In this document: positions 36,945 through 49,100 of the stretch, one piece after another | How the letters are laid out: each line of letters opens with the position of its first letter | Numbering within the stretch: position 1 is the stretch's first letter | Assembly: GCA_963930775.1 (NCBI GenBank) | Contig: OZ005697.1 | Span: 5,602,292-5,666,291 of the forward strand | DNA length: 64,000 nucleotides | From: Cliona cf. orientalis | Taxonomy: Eukaryota > Porifera > Demospongiae > Clionaida > Clionaidae | Direction: 5' to 3' | Notes under the pieces: generated by a model | What the model was told of the DNA's origin: nothing | Seen by the model: the letters and a program-made list of their open reading frames with translations, nothing else | Database searches by the model: none | Translations under genes and position numbers: made by a program

Positions 36945-39900
36945 ATGTCTCCAATCATCCTGCTGTTTGTACTGCTGACATCTCTTGCAGGCACATGTAC
37001 TGCTCAAACTGGGTGCACAGAGAATACAGGGTGCTTTCCACCCATTGGTAACCTTGCACTTGGGAGGTCTATCAATGCCTCTTCTACATGTAATAGTAAC
37101 AGTGAATATTGTGTCTTTCTTGCGGGATGCTCCCCTTGTTTACCAGACACTGTGAACTCACCAAGTAGTATTAATGATAACAACAATGACACATCTTGGT
37201 ATTCAGAAATTGGATCAGGCAGTCTACCAACTAGCCTACAAATAGACTTTGAGGCTCCAGTCCTATTTCAAGAGATGGCTATGGTTTGGCAGTCGGTGAG
37301 ACCTCGTACAATGTTGCTGGAGCGATCTCAGGACTTTGGGGCAACATGGCAGGTCTACAGATATTACTCCAGCAGCTGTTTAGACAGTTTCATGCTTCCC
37401 GATACACCTGTAACTGACTCATCTTTGTTTAACACCACTGTTCCCATCTGTACCAGCTCTCAGTCACAGCTATTACCATTTAGGAATGGATTGGTTAGTA
37501 AATAACCCACCCAGTGAAACCTCACTATAATGATCCAAATTAATAGCTAATGAGGTGATTCTCTTAAGGAGTGACCACTATAGTGAGATTTCGCTGTACC
37601 ATATCCACAAACTACAGTTGATAAAATTCATGCTATGAATAGTGATTACTATTGATGGCATGTTATCATGAATGTGAATAGCCAACTGTGTGTGGCTCAA
37701 CTTTTGTACTTCTATTATGCAGGTAACTTTTTCAACCTCCCAGCATCTCTTACCAGATGCCATAGATGCCACTAACTACCGTACAGTAACAAACCTCAGG
37801 GTACAGTTTATTGATCTGTTTATAGAACTACTGATCTCTGCACCAGGCAATCAATATTTTTCTGTATCTGAGTGGTTGATTTGGGGATCATGTTCATGCA
37901 ATGGCCATGCTGTTCTCTGTGTTCCTGCAAATGGTGAAGTAATGACAGCAAACAAGGTAACAATAATCACGATCACATTATATCACTGCCATTATCCTTG
38001 ATGCTCTCTGCTATCTGTTAAATCAAGGAGGTGTACACTGGATGCTCCTGTGAGCATAGCACTGAAGGGGATAGCTGTGAAATGTGTCAGATGGGATTTA
38101 ATAGTGTCCCATGGATGTCTGGAACACCGTCAGCTGCAAATCAATGTCAAGGTACACCGCAACTCAACATTGTGATTTGAATTATGACATTGTGTATCTC
38201 ACTTTATAGAATGCATGTGCAATGGACATGCAAATGATTGTGAATATAACACAACTCAGTCTTCAGCTGTTTGTCTAAATTGCATGGATAATACTACTGG
38301 CAACAACTGTGAGCTGTGCTTGCCAGGATTTTATCAAGATGAAAATGTACTTTTAAATGATCCTGCCATTTGCATTCGTAAGTTCATTCTCACCTTATTG
38401 TTGTAGTTAATTGAGTCATTAATGTAATCTCTTATAACAGCATGTGATTGTAGTGTAGCAGGCATTATGGACAATGGGCTGTGTGACAGCAGTGGTCAGT
38501 GTAACTGTAAGGCTAATGTGGATGACACCTCCTTAAGTTGTAGTCAATGCCGAGATGGCTATTGGAATCTTACTGAGCACAATCCAGATGGGTGTCAAGG
38601 TAATAACCAATGTTTATTGTGTCTATACTATCGCATGACATTGTATGATTGTCCAGTTTGTGATTGCAACATGGATGGAAGTATTCTTGCCGCTAATGGA
38701 CTTCCGCTCTGTGTCAGAGACACTGGAGAGTGTCTTTGTCGTGATGGTGCCACTGGAAGCCAATGTGAAGGATGCATGGTTAGGCAGAATCAAAATAGTA
38801 ATAATAATAATATTGCATGTAATGATGGTTGGCATCTACTTCTCCATACAGGATGGGTTTTATGACATTAGTGCAGGCTGCCTTCCCTGTGAATGTAATC
38901 AGGGTGGTTCTACCAGCCAAGTCTGTGATCAAAACTCTGCAAATGCTCAGTGTCCTTGCATTCCTGATGTTGAATCTACTACCTGTCGCATGCCTGTTGC
39001 AGGCTACTACTCCAGAGCTCTTGATGATCTCATCTTTGAAGCGGAAGAAGCCACTCTAGCAGGGGTATGTTATGTCATCATCATTCTGTGATCAGAATAA
39101 TTATGTGAACACTGTTGCATAATATATACACAGGGCTCAACTGTTTTTATTCCAACACCTGGAAGTGTGGGGCCATTCACTGGCGGGGCATACGTCTCTT
39201 TGGTATCGTTTAGCAGTGTGCAGTTCATATTTACTGCTCCTAAAAATGATCAATATGAGCTAATTATCAGATATGAGGTATTCTTTGCATTCTTGCATTC
39301 ATTCATGTCTTTAAATGAGGTATTTTGATTCACAGGCATTATCATCATCAGTAGATAGCATCACCTTTTCATTGATTAGCCTGACTCCAGTAACTTTCGA
39401 TCTCAATTGTGATACAACTTCCAGTATGAATGTGTCCCGATTCAACTTTGCTAGTCGGCTTCCACAGTCACGATTTTATTCTATCGTATCTGTGTGCTTA
39501 AGTAGAGATATTCCTTATCAGCTGACAGTTGAAGATACCAGCTTTGCACAGACTGGATGGCTAATTGACTCTGTAAGTACTCCCCCCACAATGATTACAT
39601 ATTACATGCACATTAAATTTTTTCATATACTTCAGCTTCTTCTACTGCCAGACTTTAGTGCCACAAGTACCTACTATGCCAGCCAGAGTGCACAGGATCA
39701 GCAGACCATCATTGAGCCATGCCTACCTCGTCAAGCTCCTGCAAATCCAATTCTTCTCCCAGAGTGTGAAGAACCAACATTCACACTCTCCACTGAGTTT
39801 TATGGATCTGTTTTCGGTATAATTTCCCTGTTAGAGTTCTTGCATTGATATCTCTATCATTCTTTAGCCTGTGACTGTGGCTTGAACTCGACTGACTGCT

Positions 39901-42900
39901 ATCGCTACAGTGGTAGTTGTACTTGTCCGAGTGGGGTCACTGGAAGTCGTTGTGATCTGTGCATTGAAGGAATGTTTAATTTATCTGACTCAGGATGCCA
40001 GCGTAAGTTTGATAAGTGGTGACTGACCATAATGAGACTGGGAGGATCTAGGAATAGGGACGTGAAATTTCCACAATGAATGCGTTTGCTCTCTGTTTTG
40101 TTTATTGTCATCACCTAGCAACCACCCCATTCCCCATTATTCATAATATTATTAAATTTTAACTGTCACAATACATGGAACAGGTAAGTTGCTGTAATAC
40201 CAAAATTTAATTATGGAATAGGGAGACACTGTGCATATCCATGCTCAACACCATGCAGTGTATACATGTAGGATATGAATGTGCCTTTGATTGGTAAACA
40301 ATTGTTGTACATAATCTCCTATAATCAGGCTCAAGTTTGTTGGTCAGCAAAGATGTGTACTACAAAGTACATATTGATTGTGCATTCTATATAATGTTAT
40401 ACCCCAACTTTATCACTTTAGCTTGTGATTGTGATTCAGTGGGGTCCGTCAATCAAATTTGTGATCAAGTTAGTGGAAACTGTTCATGTCAGCCAGGAGT
40501 TGGGGGACGAAGGTGTGATCAGTGCCTTCCTGGATTCTACAGCTTGAGTGCTACTGGCTGTAGTCCTTGTCAGTGCTCAGAGTACGCTCTCCAGGATAGC
40601 TGTGACTCCCAAGGACAGTGCACATGCCCATATGGAGTCACTGGACTGACCTGTGACCAATGCCAGTCGAACTTTTACAACATATCCATTGATGGCTGTA
40701 CTCCTTGCAATTGTGATCTCTCTGGGAGTTTCTCCAGTGCATGTGATACCACTACAGGGCAATGCACTTGTGTTGGTAGTACTGTTGGGAGGAACTGCAG
40801 TATGTGTCCTGATGGATTCTTCCGAACTGGCGGTCTGGTCCGTGATCAGTGTGTGAGGTGCAGTTGTATGGGACAGACAAGCGAGTGTGTGGCAGACAAT
40901 GCAAGCTATGGGCTGGGGTTGATACTCTCCAACTTTTCAATGTTGTGCCAAGACACTCCCATTGCATGTGATGATGGTTGGACCATACTAACAGCTGACG
41001 GAGAACAAGCTGCCCCCTATGGTCCAAGGTAAATCATATTGTTTCTTTTGTCTAGCGTTAATTCATATCTGATCCTAGTAATGCTGATGGATTGGGCTAC
41101 ATTTTGCTAATTAATCACATGCCAATGTTGTATGCACCTGAGAATTATCTGGGTGACCGCCTGGCAACTTATGGACTGACATTCTCAGCTTTCCTCCGAA
41201 TCTCAAATACAGGAGCACTCAATGTCAACACAACTATTATCAGGTTAAGTGATCGTCATTCTTAGTGGTGCATATTAACGGTATAATTATATTTGCTGCA
41301 GGATTATTGGTTCAAACTTTGATCAAGAACTCATAGGAATATTCCCCCCTCCGACTGTCACACTAAATGGATTTGGAGCAGAAAGATACCTGGAATATAC
41401 TGTATGCGGCATCATATTACTCTAGTGTGTGCTAAATAACTAACTTTTGCTAATGTAGATTCAATTTGTGGAGGACAATTGGCATGTTGGAGGTTCTGCT
41501 GGGCCCACTGCTACATTTGCTCAGTTTATAACTGTTCTATCAAACCTCACAGAACTAAGTTTCTCAGCACAGTATACAGAGGTACGTTTCCATGGTATAT
41601 TGTGTTGCTACTTTACTTCCATATAATTGAGTTCTTTGTATTCAGGATATCATAGAGTTTGTCCACATTGTAAATATTTCTCTGCAATCTCTGCTACCTA
41701 TGGAGTCATTCCTAAATTCCACTCTCAATTTCTCCACTCCAATCGTTCCTATTCTCTACCCTTTCCCAACTGAAGACTGCCAGTGTCCCGAGGCTTACAC
41801 TGGTCTTTCCTGTGAAGAGTGCAGTCAGGGTTTTGCCAGGTCTTCTGGACTCAACACGGATTCTTGTGTCAGATGTGATTGCAATAATCAAACTCTAGAC
41901 TGTGACACAGTTACTGGAAGTTGCTTTAACTGTCAAGGAAACACTGAAGGCGATCGCTGTGAGCGTTGTATTCCTGGTTACTACGGAGATCCAACCATAA
42001 ACATTGACTGTCTTCCGTGTCAGTGCCCTCTTCTCAACAATAATTTTAGCCCAACCTGCTTTCTAAATGAGACAGATGGACAGTCAACATGTGATGATTG
42101 TGCTCAGGGTTATACTGGAAGAAACTGTGAAGTTTGTATGGATGGATACTTTGGGAGTCCTTTAGTAAGTATTTCTTTTCTTTTTCTTCTATACTAAAGT
42201 GATCATCATACACATGCACCACATTAGATGGGTCATTGTACAACATGTGAGTGTAATGGCAATATTGATCCTGCCCTGGGACCTATCTGTGACACTACCA
42301 TTGGCCAGTGTTTGAATTGTCTCAATAATACAATGGGCTTTGAATGTGAACTTTGCCTACCAGGATACTTTGGTGATCCACAGATTGGAAAACCATGCCT
42401 GCGTAAGTTAACACTATACACTACTTAGACTTTTATATTATAATACTATGAAATGTTGGAGCAGCTTGTCAATGTCATCCTGGGGGCAGTGTTGGTGATT
42501 GTGATTCTCTGTTTGGAACATGTGTCTGTCAACCTGGCGCAACAGGACAATTTTGCAATGAGTGCATAGATGGCTACTGGGGAGTATCTCAGGGCTGCAT
42601 TCCCTGTGACTGTTGCACAGAGGGAACTATCAATGGCAGTAATGTGTGTGATAAGGTATACTACTATAAGCACATACATGATCATGATGTACTCTTGACT
42701 ACAATATTTATATTGTCTATGCAGGAAACAGGAGCATGCAGTTGCAAACTGAATGTAGGCAGTGATATGGACGATAAGTGTTGCAATTGCACTCCGGGCT
42801 ATTTTAATTTCACAGATCAAGGATGTCAAGGTGGGAAATCAAAATGATAGCTAATGATAATTGCATAGTATTGCGCTTTCAGCTTGCAACTGTAGTGCAC

Positions 42901-45454
42901 TAGCAGTGACTGAGGAGTGTGATCCAGTCTCAGGAGCATGTATCTGTCAGGATGGAGCTCGGGGACTCAAGTGTGATGATTGTGAATATGGATACACAGG
43001 TATGTTACATTTGATAGATATTACTTATTAATGATACAAGTTCGATGCAGGTCAAGTGCCTGTTTGCGAGCGCTGTCATGATTGCTTCTTTCAGTGGGAT
43101 GACATCATCAATGACTTAAGACAAAGAATTGTTCGTCTTCATTCACAAACTATTTCTTTGACACAGTTTTATTTTGGTAATTATACTGTGGATGAGATAA
43201 CCCTGGAGGTCAATCAGCTTTTAGCTGACCTTCAACAAGCAAACGAATCATTAAACACCATCAATCTCCAAGAAAGCTCTCTTGAAGAACTGCAGCAAAC
43301 CATCATCAATGTAAGTCTGTTTCACAAGATGACTACTAGCCTAGTAATAACAATTGTTAATTCTGTCCCTTTTGTAGTTAAATATCACCATAAATGGATA
43401 CTCTGTACGAGTTGAAACTATTGAGAATGAGTTAGTTGATGCTCAGCGTATGCTAGATACTGCCATTGGATATGATGGAACTGTGAATATGACTTCTGTG
43501 GCTGAGCTAATGTCACAATTATCAGCTATAAATTCCACAATAGCCCGTCACCTTTACACAGCCAACAGAACAACTATACTTATTCTAGAGGAACAGCAGA
43601 TGATTACCAACGTTTGGGGAGAGCTGAACATGTTAGATGAACTAGCACAAGAGCTATTTGTCAACTTGACTCTTGCAAGGAATAGCACAGAAGAAGCTGA
43701 AATATTAATACAGAGATTCAATGAATCTTATACTCTGCTAAGAAGAAACCTAAGCTCATTGGCTGTGCATAATAGTACGCTTAGTGATCAGATTCTATTG
43801 ATAAATCAGATTGCTAGCAATGCCTCCATGTATCTTGAAAATGTCGAGGCTGATTTTTACTCTTTGGTAACTGACGTTAATGCAAGTGTAGCAGTAGCAA
43901 ATTCAGTGCTATTAGCGGCAATAGATTTGAACACTACCATCAGTGAAACACAATCAGCTGCTCAAATGACACTGGACAGTGTAAATAGATTACTGGTAAG
44001 TCTTTCTATAATTTGCAATTACTGGCTATATTATCACTAATGCTCTGATTGATTATTGTTATAGAGCCTCATCATTAACAGCACAACTGAAGCCAACTCA
44101 ACATTGAATAACATTGTTGATACTCGTGCGCTGACGGACCTAATTGCTCTGAACCTTACACAGACCAAGGCTGTTGTTGAGAGGATCCTTAACTTAAGCA
44201 TCAGTTTCAGTATTGGAGAAGCAGAGGCTCTTGCACGGCAGATCAATGATACCATCCTACCTCCTGAAGTAGTGAGAGAAATTGTCCAGAATGCAACAAT
44301 TGTAAAGCAGGTTGCCAATCGAACACTGGAAACAGCATTGGAGGCAAGGTAAATGTAAATGAAGCAAAATGTAATTACGTATGATACAGCTAGTAGATCA
44401 TGTCACATTTATACCTTTCAATATTAATTTGAATAGTGCCTCAGCAATGGAAGTGGGGTCACTTGCACAAGAGCTGCAAGACAATATAGGCAGTACAAAC
44501 ATGATTCAACAGCAAGTCACTGAAAGTCTCGCACTGTTGGAGGACAGTGTTCAGGAAACAGAAGAGCATATTGAGCAGGTAGGAAATATTATTAATTACC
44601 TGCAGTAGTTCAGCAATAATGGTGCAATCATATCCAGCTTAATGAAAATGCAACAGAAATCAATACTGCATTTGAACGAGCTGAAGAGATCTATGCTAAT
44701 GCAGCCAATAATATTCAGTTTATAAGGGAACTGGGCATGAACAACACAGCAAGAGCTTCAGATGTCCTTACTCAAGCAACAGACATCGCAAATCAAGCAC
44801 AGGAGAGTCAGAATGTGAGTGGATTTATGAGCTCAAGTGCAGTGGTCACTCACTACTTGTGATCCCACACACAGGGTATAGATCAGACAATAGAGGACTA
44901 TAGGGATATTGATTCCAGGATTGATGCTGCACAAGTGGTGGCTGAGTCAACACATACTACTGCATTAGACCTGCAGTCTAGAGCAGAAACCCTAAACACT
45001 GAAGCAAAGCAAATATCATTAGAGGACCTATTAGGTAAGCAGAGGTATAGGTTAGAGTTAATGATAGTACGGAGGTGACCCAGAAAATTTTCGGGGTATC
45101 TTGATACTAGGGGTGGCTGATAATAGGCACCAACCAATGCTAAGAGTGGCTGTTATGGTACTATAACCAATGTTAAGAGCACAGTGAGTGGCTGGCTACT
45201 AGCTAAGCAATAGCATATCATCTCCCACCCCCTATAGTAATGAGTGGGCATGGATGGGTAACGAATAACTAGCCTTGTTGGTGATCATAGTATTCTTTGA
45301 TTATCTAGATCTCTTGCAACGATACAATGATGAGACAGCTCAAGTGGTCAGATTGAGAGAACAGGTCAACCAACTAGAGCAAAGACTACGAGTCTTGACC
45401 GAGTCTTTCGAAAAAGCATCACAAAGACTACAAATATGTTATAAAACTCCATAA
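36945..45454 (+). CDS. Laminin chain with beta- and gamma-type domains
   Basis: Twenty-seven phase-consistent exons give 2051 residues: 36945-37493, 37723-37956, 38028-38151, 38210-38377, 38441-38599, 38657-38778, 38852-39064, 39134-39277, 39336-39572, 39636-39816, 39868-40002, 40422-41028, 41079-41243, 41302-41401, 41459-41581, 41646-42164, 42228-42402, 42465-42655, 42725-42830, 42883-42999, 43051-43310, 43378-43995, 44065-44348, 44437-44578, 44638-44814, 44875-45034, 45309-45454. Order: signal peptide (1-20), laminin N-terminal domain VI (to about 255; LLERSQDFGATWQVYRYYS), EGF-like LE repeats, domain IV type B (about 500-715; YELIIRYE, GWLIDSLLLLPDF), LE repeats, domain IV type A (about 945-1130; DGWTI, GYILLINHMPMLYAP), LE repeats, coil from about 1460 (CHDCFFQWDDIINDL) to the C-terminus CYKTP. 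It has no G domains. It is a secreted, N-glycosylated basement-membrane type subunit that would trimerise through the coil. The exon 3 acceptor could be three bases later. I avoid a vertebrate symbol because the architecture is mixed. Confidence 0.93.
37511..37597. mobile_element. Small TIR element in laminin intron 1
   Basis: The left arm cagtgaaacctcactata and the right arm tatagtgagatttcgctgta are inverse complements with few mismatches, separated by about 50 bp. No coding capacity; a MITE or a solo hairpin. Confidence 0.65.
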
Positions 45455-46100
45455 GATGAAATAATAGATACATAATAATTATATTTACAGCAGGCAGGTA
45501 TTGCACCATCACTGACACAGCAAAACATGCATTTTGTAATTCTCACACCTGACACCATCTCTCATTCAGTAACACTTTACATTGACTACATATTATTAAA
45601 CCAATATTGAGTCAAGCAATAGAGGTTGAGAGAAAGCATAAGGCCTGCATGCATTATGCATTGCATTAAGTCTGGAAAATGGGGACTGATTGGGGTTCTG
45701 TCTAGCCTCGCGTACCCAGGCCCTTTGAGGATCTGTCCAGCACTTTCTTATGCACAACGTATATGCCTAGTATACCGGTAGCATAGCACGTAGGTAAAGG
45801 TCGTCAACAAGCGCACCTCATCATGCATAGTAACGATTAACCTTCGTCTCTTGCTATCATGTCAGGAGTAGATCATGTAGATTAGACAATATAATGTAAT
45901 CTACTCTTGATGCTTAATATGCAGGATGCGAATGCAGAACGGGGGGTATGTAGCTCTAGTTCTAGCAACCTTATGGTTTACTGTACAGCATAGAAAAGCC
46001 ATAACCAAGGCTCTGACCAAGGCTAGCATGATATTAAACAAGAGTATGTACTCTTGATGATAATCGATGGGCGTGGCTGAAATAACGCGCTGTTGCATTG
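45455..46100. other. Intergenic between laminin and EI24
   Basis: Holds the laminin 3' UTR and the EI24 promoter. No canonical AATAAA close to the laminin stop; aataat/ataataatta sequence at 45460-45480 is the nearest A/T-rich candidate. No gene seen. Confidence 0.5.
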
Positions 46101-49100
46101 ATGGAAGAGGTAAAAGAGGCGATAAAGTGCATATTGATTGGGGTGAAGGACTCAGTGATAGGAGTATGGCCTGTTGTTTATCTTCTCAAAAAGTGAGTAG
46201 ATCATGCTGGAATGAAATCTACGGCCATGTAAGCTTAGAAATGTTTCTAATAAACGCCCCACATCCCATGGCAGAAATGAGAAAATCAAGAAGCAACTGC
46301 TGCAGTGTTTTCTGCTCAACGGTGTGATCCTTGGGGTATGTATCTATCGTGTTTACTACGATGAATATGTGTTATCTAGCCTGTTGCTAAAATTTAATGT
46401 TAGGAGGTTGGTCCAGCTAGGGGATTATGCCACTCCGTATAGTAAATTTGGTGAAATAACTCTCCATAATTTGGTATTGGCGAAGTTTAAATGTGGCAAT
46501 TTGAATGCTTACTATTCAATTGGCAAGTTTTTAGTTTGGCAATCTATACTGAATTCATCAAATAGCCAAATTAAAAACCTCGCCAAAAGTTTCCCGCTAT
46601 GCAGTTATTAATTAAACCAGGAGTACGAGGCTAGTATAACGTGTGCACTAAAATGGTCTTCTCGCCAATCAATTATTGTTCTGCTGAATTTCATTCCTAT
46701 TGTGGACCAAAATTGTTTTGATATTTTAGAATACTTTCTAGGACTGTTTAGAATGATATCTGCACTAAATATTCCAGTGACGTAACTAGCATGGAGCTCA
46801 GGGTGCTGGAGCAGCCCCACAAATACCATAGTATCCTGGGCAAGTGCCCACTCCTGCGTAAGCGCCCATGTACCGCATTTCAAGGGGCCAATGTAGCAGC
46901 CTCTATACATAAATTATATCCCAGGTAAGTGCCCATGCAGGCCAATATCGCCATGGGTGCTTATAAATTACCTGGGACACTATGGTAGTGTCAATGTTAT
47001 TATCAGCTACCACCAATAATAAACTTACTAGTTAGCCTCTAAAATTCGCTCCTGTTTCTCATCGCCACTAGGCCTTCTTTGTCAGCCAGCTACATGTACA
47101 TGTATCTTGAAGAACATGTCAATCTGAGGTGTGGTCAATGTTTTGGGGGTGTGGCAAAATTGCGCACAATTGACCTAGCACCTCCCTTCTTCAAATATGC
47201 CACTGTACTTATATATAGATATACAGTACAGCAATCTCGCTTCTGAAGCAGGGCCCATGAGTGCCACAGGACACTGAGATTAAGTCTTGTCCAGACCCTC
47301 CTATTTCTGCAGTGCTGGGTGTATTGCATCACTAGCATGAAGGTCAGAAAACTCTAGCTCGGTTTTCATATGCTCTAGAGCATAGAACCCACTCTGCATA
47401 GAGCCAGTGGTGTGAGATATTATGTGATATTCAATCATTAACTGATCATAGCATGCATGGGAGAATGAATCAGCAAAGAAAGCAAGACCCTGAGTGATGC
47501 TGGACTCTAAGAGTTAGGGCTATTGAAATTGAGAATAATGGGGTATATATGATGCTTTAGGTTCCTTTGAAGCAAATAAACACCATTCTAATTTCTTGGA
47601 TGTATATCTATGCCTGTGAGCTAACTTGAAAAATACTAGATGATCAAGGTGCAATGGAATCTTCTCTGCTTTATAGCATACATGTATCTAGACAGACTAC
47701 ATGTACAGCTACACAATGCATACATTGTACAATAGTCGTCCTGTGTATGTATGTGTCTGTTGCTGTGCTAGCTGCTTCTACCATGAAAACAAGATGCCAA
47801 TGGGCTCTTTATGACATTTTGTGGTGGCTTTTTATTGAAACACTTCATTCATATTTGCTGACCATCTCAATGGACAAAAAGAGTCAGCAACGGCTTGTTT
47901 TTGAGAAGACTAGTGTGTATGTCTAGCGATACCTGGTACTTCATGTAACAATACTGGTTGTAGCAACTATCACCTACACTTTTTGCCTTTAACTTTCTTG
48001 TATGCACTAAATCTACTGATATGGCATACAAGTGGTACTGCTGAATTTGATACCACTGCTAGCATTGTTGCTGAATTAGATTGTAAATTTTGTCTAATTA
48101 TAATATGTATTCCACTTTCTTACAGTTGAGTATCTTGGTATTTGATTATGTGGTCCTACCTCTCATCCAGTACGTGGCCCAGTGGATGTATGGTAAGAAG
48201 TTACTGCATGCTTTATTGTATCATCACTGGCAAGCTTGTTGCCACAGGTATAATCAGTGATCCTTCGGAATCAGGCATTCTTCCTTGGCTGGGTGTCATC
48301 TTGTCATACACTTTCACTGGATTTTGGGTTCTACCAATCTTTTGGATAAGTAAACCTATCAACAGCATCTGGTTCCAGGCGAGTTGTGGGAGGGTTGGTA
48401 TTGGAATGGGAGTTTGATTTTAGAGCAAGGCTCATCTTTATTTTCTTGCTATTTATCTCAGTATTAGGATTTTACTGCCACTTTCCTGTAATCTGATTGG
48501 TTAATAGAAGATACCTAAGTAGCTTAGTTACTAGTACTTAGCTACTGTAAATTTTGACCAATAGGATCCATGGTATTATGAGAGCTCCAAGGCAAATAGC
48601 TGTTCTCGCTATAGCAACAGTTGTAAAACTTTGCTCACCTTGGTCAATGGGATCCACAGTATGTAGCATCCCTCTGTCCCCTTAGTAACACCCTTGCTAC
48701 GCTCGGGGCCATCAGGATGCTAAATACTGTAGATCCGTATCTAACTATTATTTAATTATGCTGCAGGATATTGCCTCGCTGGTGTTTGATGAATCCAAGA
48801 AGCGACAAAAGCAAACTAACAAGAGGTACATGTGTTTGTTTGCTATTGAGTCATGGTGCGAAGATGGGTCATCCCTGCAGGGACAACCAGCCTCTGGGTC
48901 AGCTGATTAGTCGGTTGATAGCCGACTTCCTCTTCAGTGTAGTAATGGAAGCTCTCTTTCTTTTCCAGGTCAGTGATTGCAACACTTGAGCATGGCTATA
49001 GATCATACATGTAGATGAGAGCATAGTGTGTGTGGAAATGATTATGAGTCTGCATACTAAAAGCACAGTCCATATACCAGTACTATTCTGGTATGATTCT

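Larger units (their letters stand above)
46336..48125. other. EI24 intron 2
   Basis: 1.8 kb. Contains MITEs at 46426-46612 and 46824-46987. No gene inside; open frames such as 47654-47926 have no recognisable features. Confidence 0.6.

Noticed and set aside
42446-42829. 127-codon minus-strand open frame opposite laminin
   Set aside because: Antisense shadow of Cys-rich LE exons; no independent features.
44037-44318. 93-codon minus-strand open frame opposite the laminin coil
   Set aside because: Antisense shadow of an exon; no start context or homology.
47654-47926. 90-codon plus-strand open frame in EI24 intron 2
   Set aside because: Hydrophobic stretches but no homology to the EI24 N-terminus, and no acceptor/donor pair that keeps phase.
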